From assembly GCA_011799875.1 (NCBI GenBank), contig JAAAXO010000119.1, forward strand, positions 616,380 through 680,379: a stretch of DNA of 64,000 nt, in the 5' to 3' direction. The stretch comes from Thinopyrum elongatum (Eukaryota > Streptophyta > Magnoliopsida > Poales > Poaceae). Below, one piece after another: positions 63,101 to 64,000 of the stretch. How positions within the stretch are numbered: the first letter of the stretch is position 1; the number at the start of each line of letters is the position of its first letter. The notes below the pieces were generated by a model. The model worked only from the letters and a program-made list of their open reading frames with translations. It did no database searches and was not told where the DNA came from. The translations under genes and the position numbers were made by a program.

Positions 63101-64000
63101 ATCCATAGAACGGGCGTAATCTGGTCATACGAACTCCGTTTGAGCTCCAAAACCTGCCAAAACGACCGCAACGAAAAGCCATATACCCCGGTGGCCCACT
63201 TCATCGGCTATGGTAAAGTTTCGGAGGCCAAAACTGGCTTGCCAAATTGAGTTCCTGATGATTTAATCGCTGGCGTGTCCACTCCTAGCCTCTAAAATCG
63301 TTACGTGAGCTCACCCATGGACACATGTTGGGATAATAATGTGCAGAATAACGGGATATGATTCCATTTGTGCACCAACAAGGCCTACATGTCTGTCTGG
63401 ATAGAAGGAGGAGGCTCCTTGGTGCACCAAAACACCCCAAAAATGAAGTTTTGCATGCTCTATCACCCATCCCGCTGCCAGCCGCATGTTTGGGCAAGAA
63501 CATGCGTCATCCTTGGATGAAGATGTGCATAGCAGCACTTCTGCGCTCTTATCATTTACACGCAAAATAATAGGTCATTCCGAGTGTTTAAAGATGGCTC
63601 CCCGGCGCGATCAACTTACCTTGGAAGCTCCACTCACGGTCTGCCCCGGTGCTGGAATCCATTTAGGTTGTATCCGTAGATCGGGCGTAATCTGGTTATA
63701 CGAACTCTGTTTGAGGTCCACAACCTGCCAAAACGACCGCAATGAAAAGTCGTATACCCCGGTGGCCCAATTTGTCTTCTACAGCAATGTTTCGGAGGCC
63801 AAAACTGGCTTGCAAAATTGAGTTCTTGATGATTTAATCACTGGCGTGTCCACTCCTAGCCTCTAAAATCGTTACGTGAGCTCACCCATGGACACATGTT
63901 GGGACAATAATGTACAGAATAATGGGATATGATTCCATTTGTGCACCAACAAGGCCTACATGTCAGTCTGGATCGAAGGAGGAGGCTCCTTGGTGCACCA

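Larger units (their letters stand above)
44028..64000 (+). repeat. 571-bp satellite DNA array, right block, about 35 monomers
   Basis: This is the same satellite as the left block and in the same orientation. The marker at 39820 plus 571 plus the 4138 bp inserted gives 44529, where the next marker is found, so the array was continuous before the LTR arrived. Markers continue at 45100, 45671 and on to 63358. One-base losses occur near 52865, 61856 and 62112, and an 11-bp deletion near 62557. The array runs off the window at 64000. Confidence 0.98.

Noticed and set aside
12414..64000. Recurring 70-100 codon frames on both strands in every satellite monomer
   Set aside because: They repeat every 571 bp because the DNA does. 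They occur on both strands in overlapping positions, shift phase from unit to unit, and are broken in many monomers. No domain is recognisable.
12264..64000. CENP-B-box-like motif marking a centromeric satellite
   Set aside because: I found no convincing match to the box in the monomer. Monomer length and similarity to a recalled subtelomeric family argue for another location.

Overview
This is plant nuclear heterochromatin, almost certainly from a grass. The evidence is a Ty3/gypsy chromovirus with very long (4.2 kb) LTRs and an initiator-Met primer site, a second long LTR of related design, and about 47.6 kb of a 571-bp satellite. No host protein-coding gene, tRNA, rRNA or CRISPR array is visible. 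The 571-bp period matches, from memory, the published monomer length of the rye subtelomeric family pSc250. Rye or another Triticeae subtelomere is therefore my leading guess, but I could not compare sequences.

Layout. (1) 1-12263: a Tekay/Del-like LTR retrotransposon on the + strand. The 5' LTR is cut by the window edge (1-2287), the 3' LTR is complete (8021-12263), and the internal region is 5.7 kb. After the primer site come an extra sense ORF (2455-3237) and then a gag-pol reading frame (3570-8011) with protease, reverse transcriptase, RNase H, integrase and chromodomain. Gag-pol is broken by two in-frame stops and one frameshift at an A9 run. The two LTRs differ by roughly 3% by eye. The element sits in the satellite, which resumes directly at 12264. 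(2) 12264-39894: about 48 head-to-tail satellite monomers. (3) 39895-44027: a 4133-bp solo LTR on the - strand with a perfect 5-bp target duplication; the satellite phase is preserved exactly across it. (4) 44028-64000: about 35 more monomers, running off the window.

The most interesting structure is the organisation of the satellite. Diagnostic variants show an 8-monomer (4568-bp) higher-order unit present about three times. Later local amplifications are superimposed on it: a 6-mer duplicated near-perfectly (15.7-22.6 kb), a 4-mer (20.3-25.8 kb), a 5-mer (26.7-32.4 kb), a dimer series (45-55 kb) and another near-perfect 4-mer duplication (55.6-60.2 kb). The window is a readable record of unequal exchange, followed by LTR insertion and by recombination of one LTR pair to a solo LTR.

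Short frames that recur every 571 bp on both strands come from the repeat unit and are not annotated as genes.
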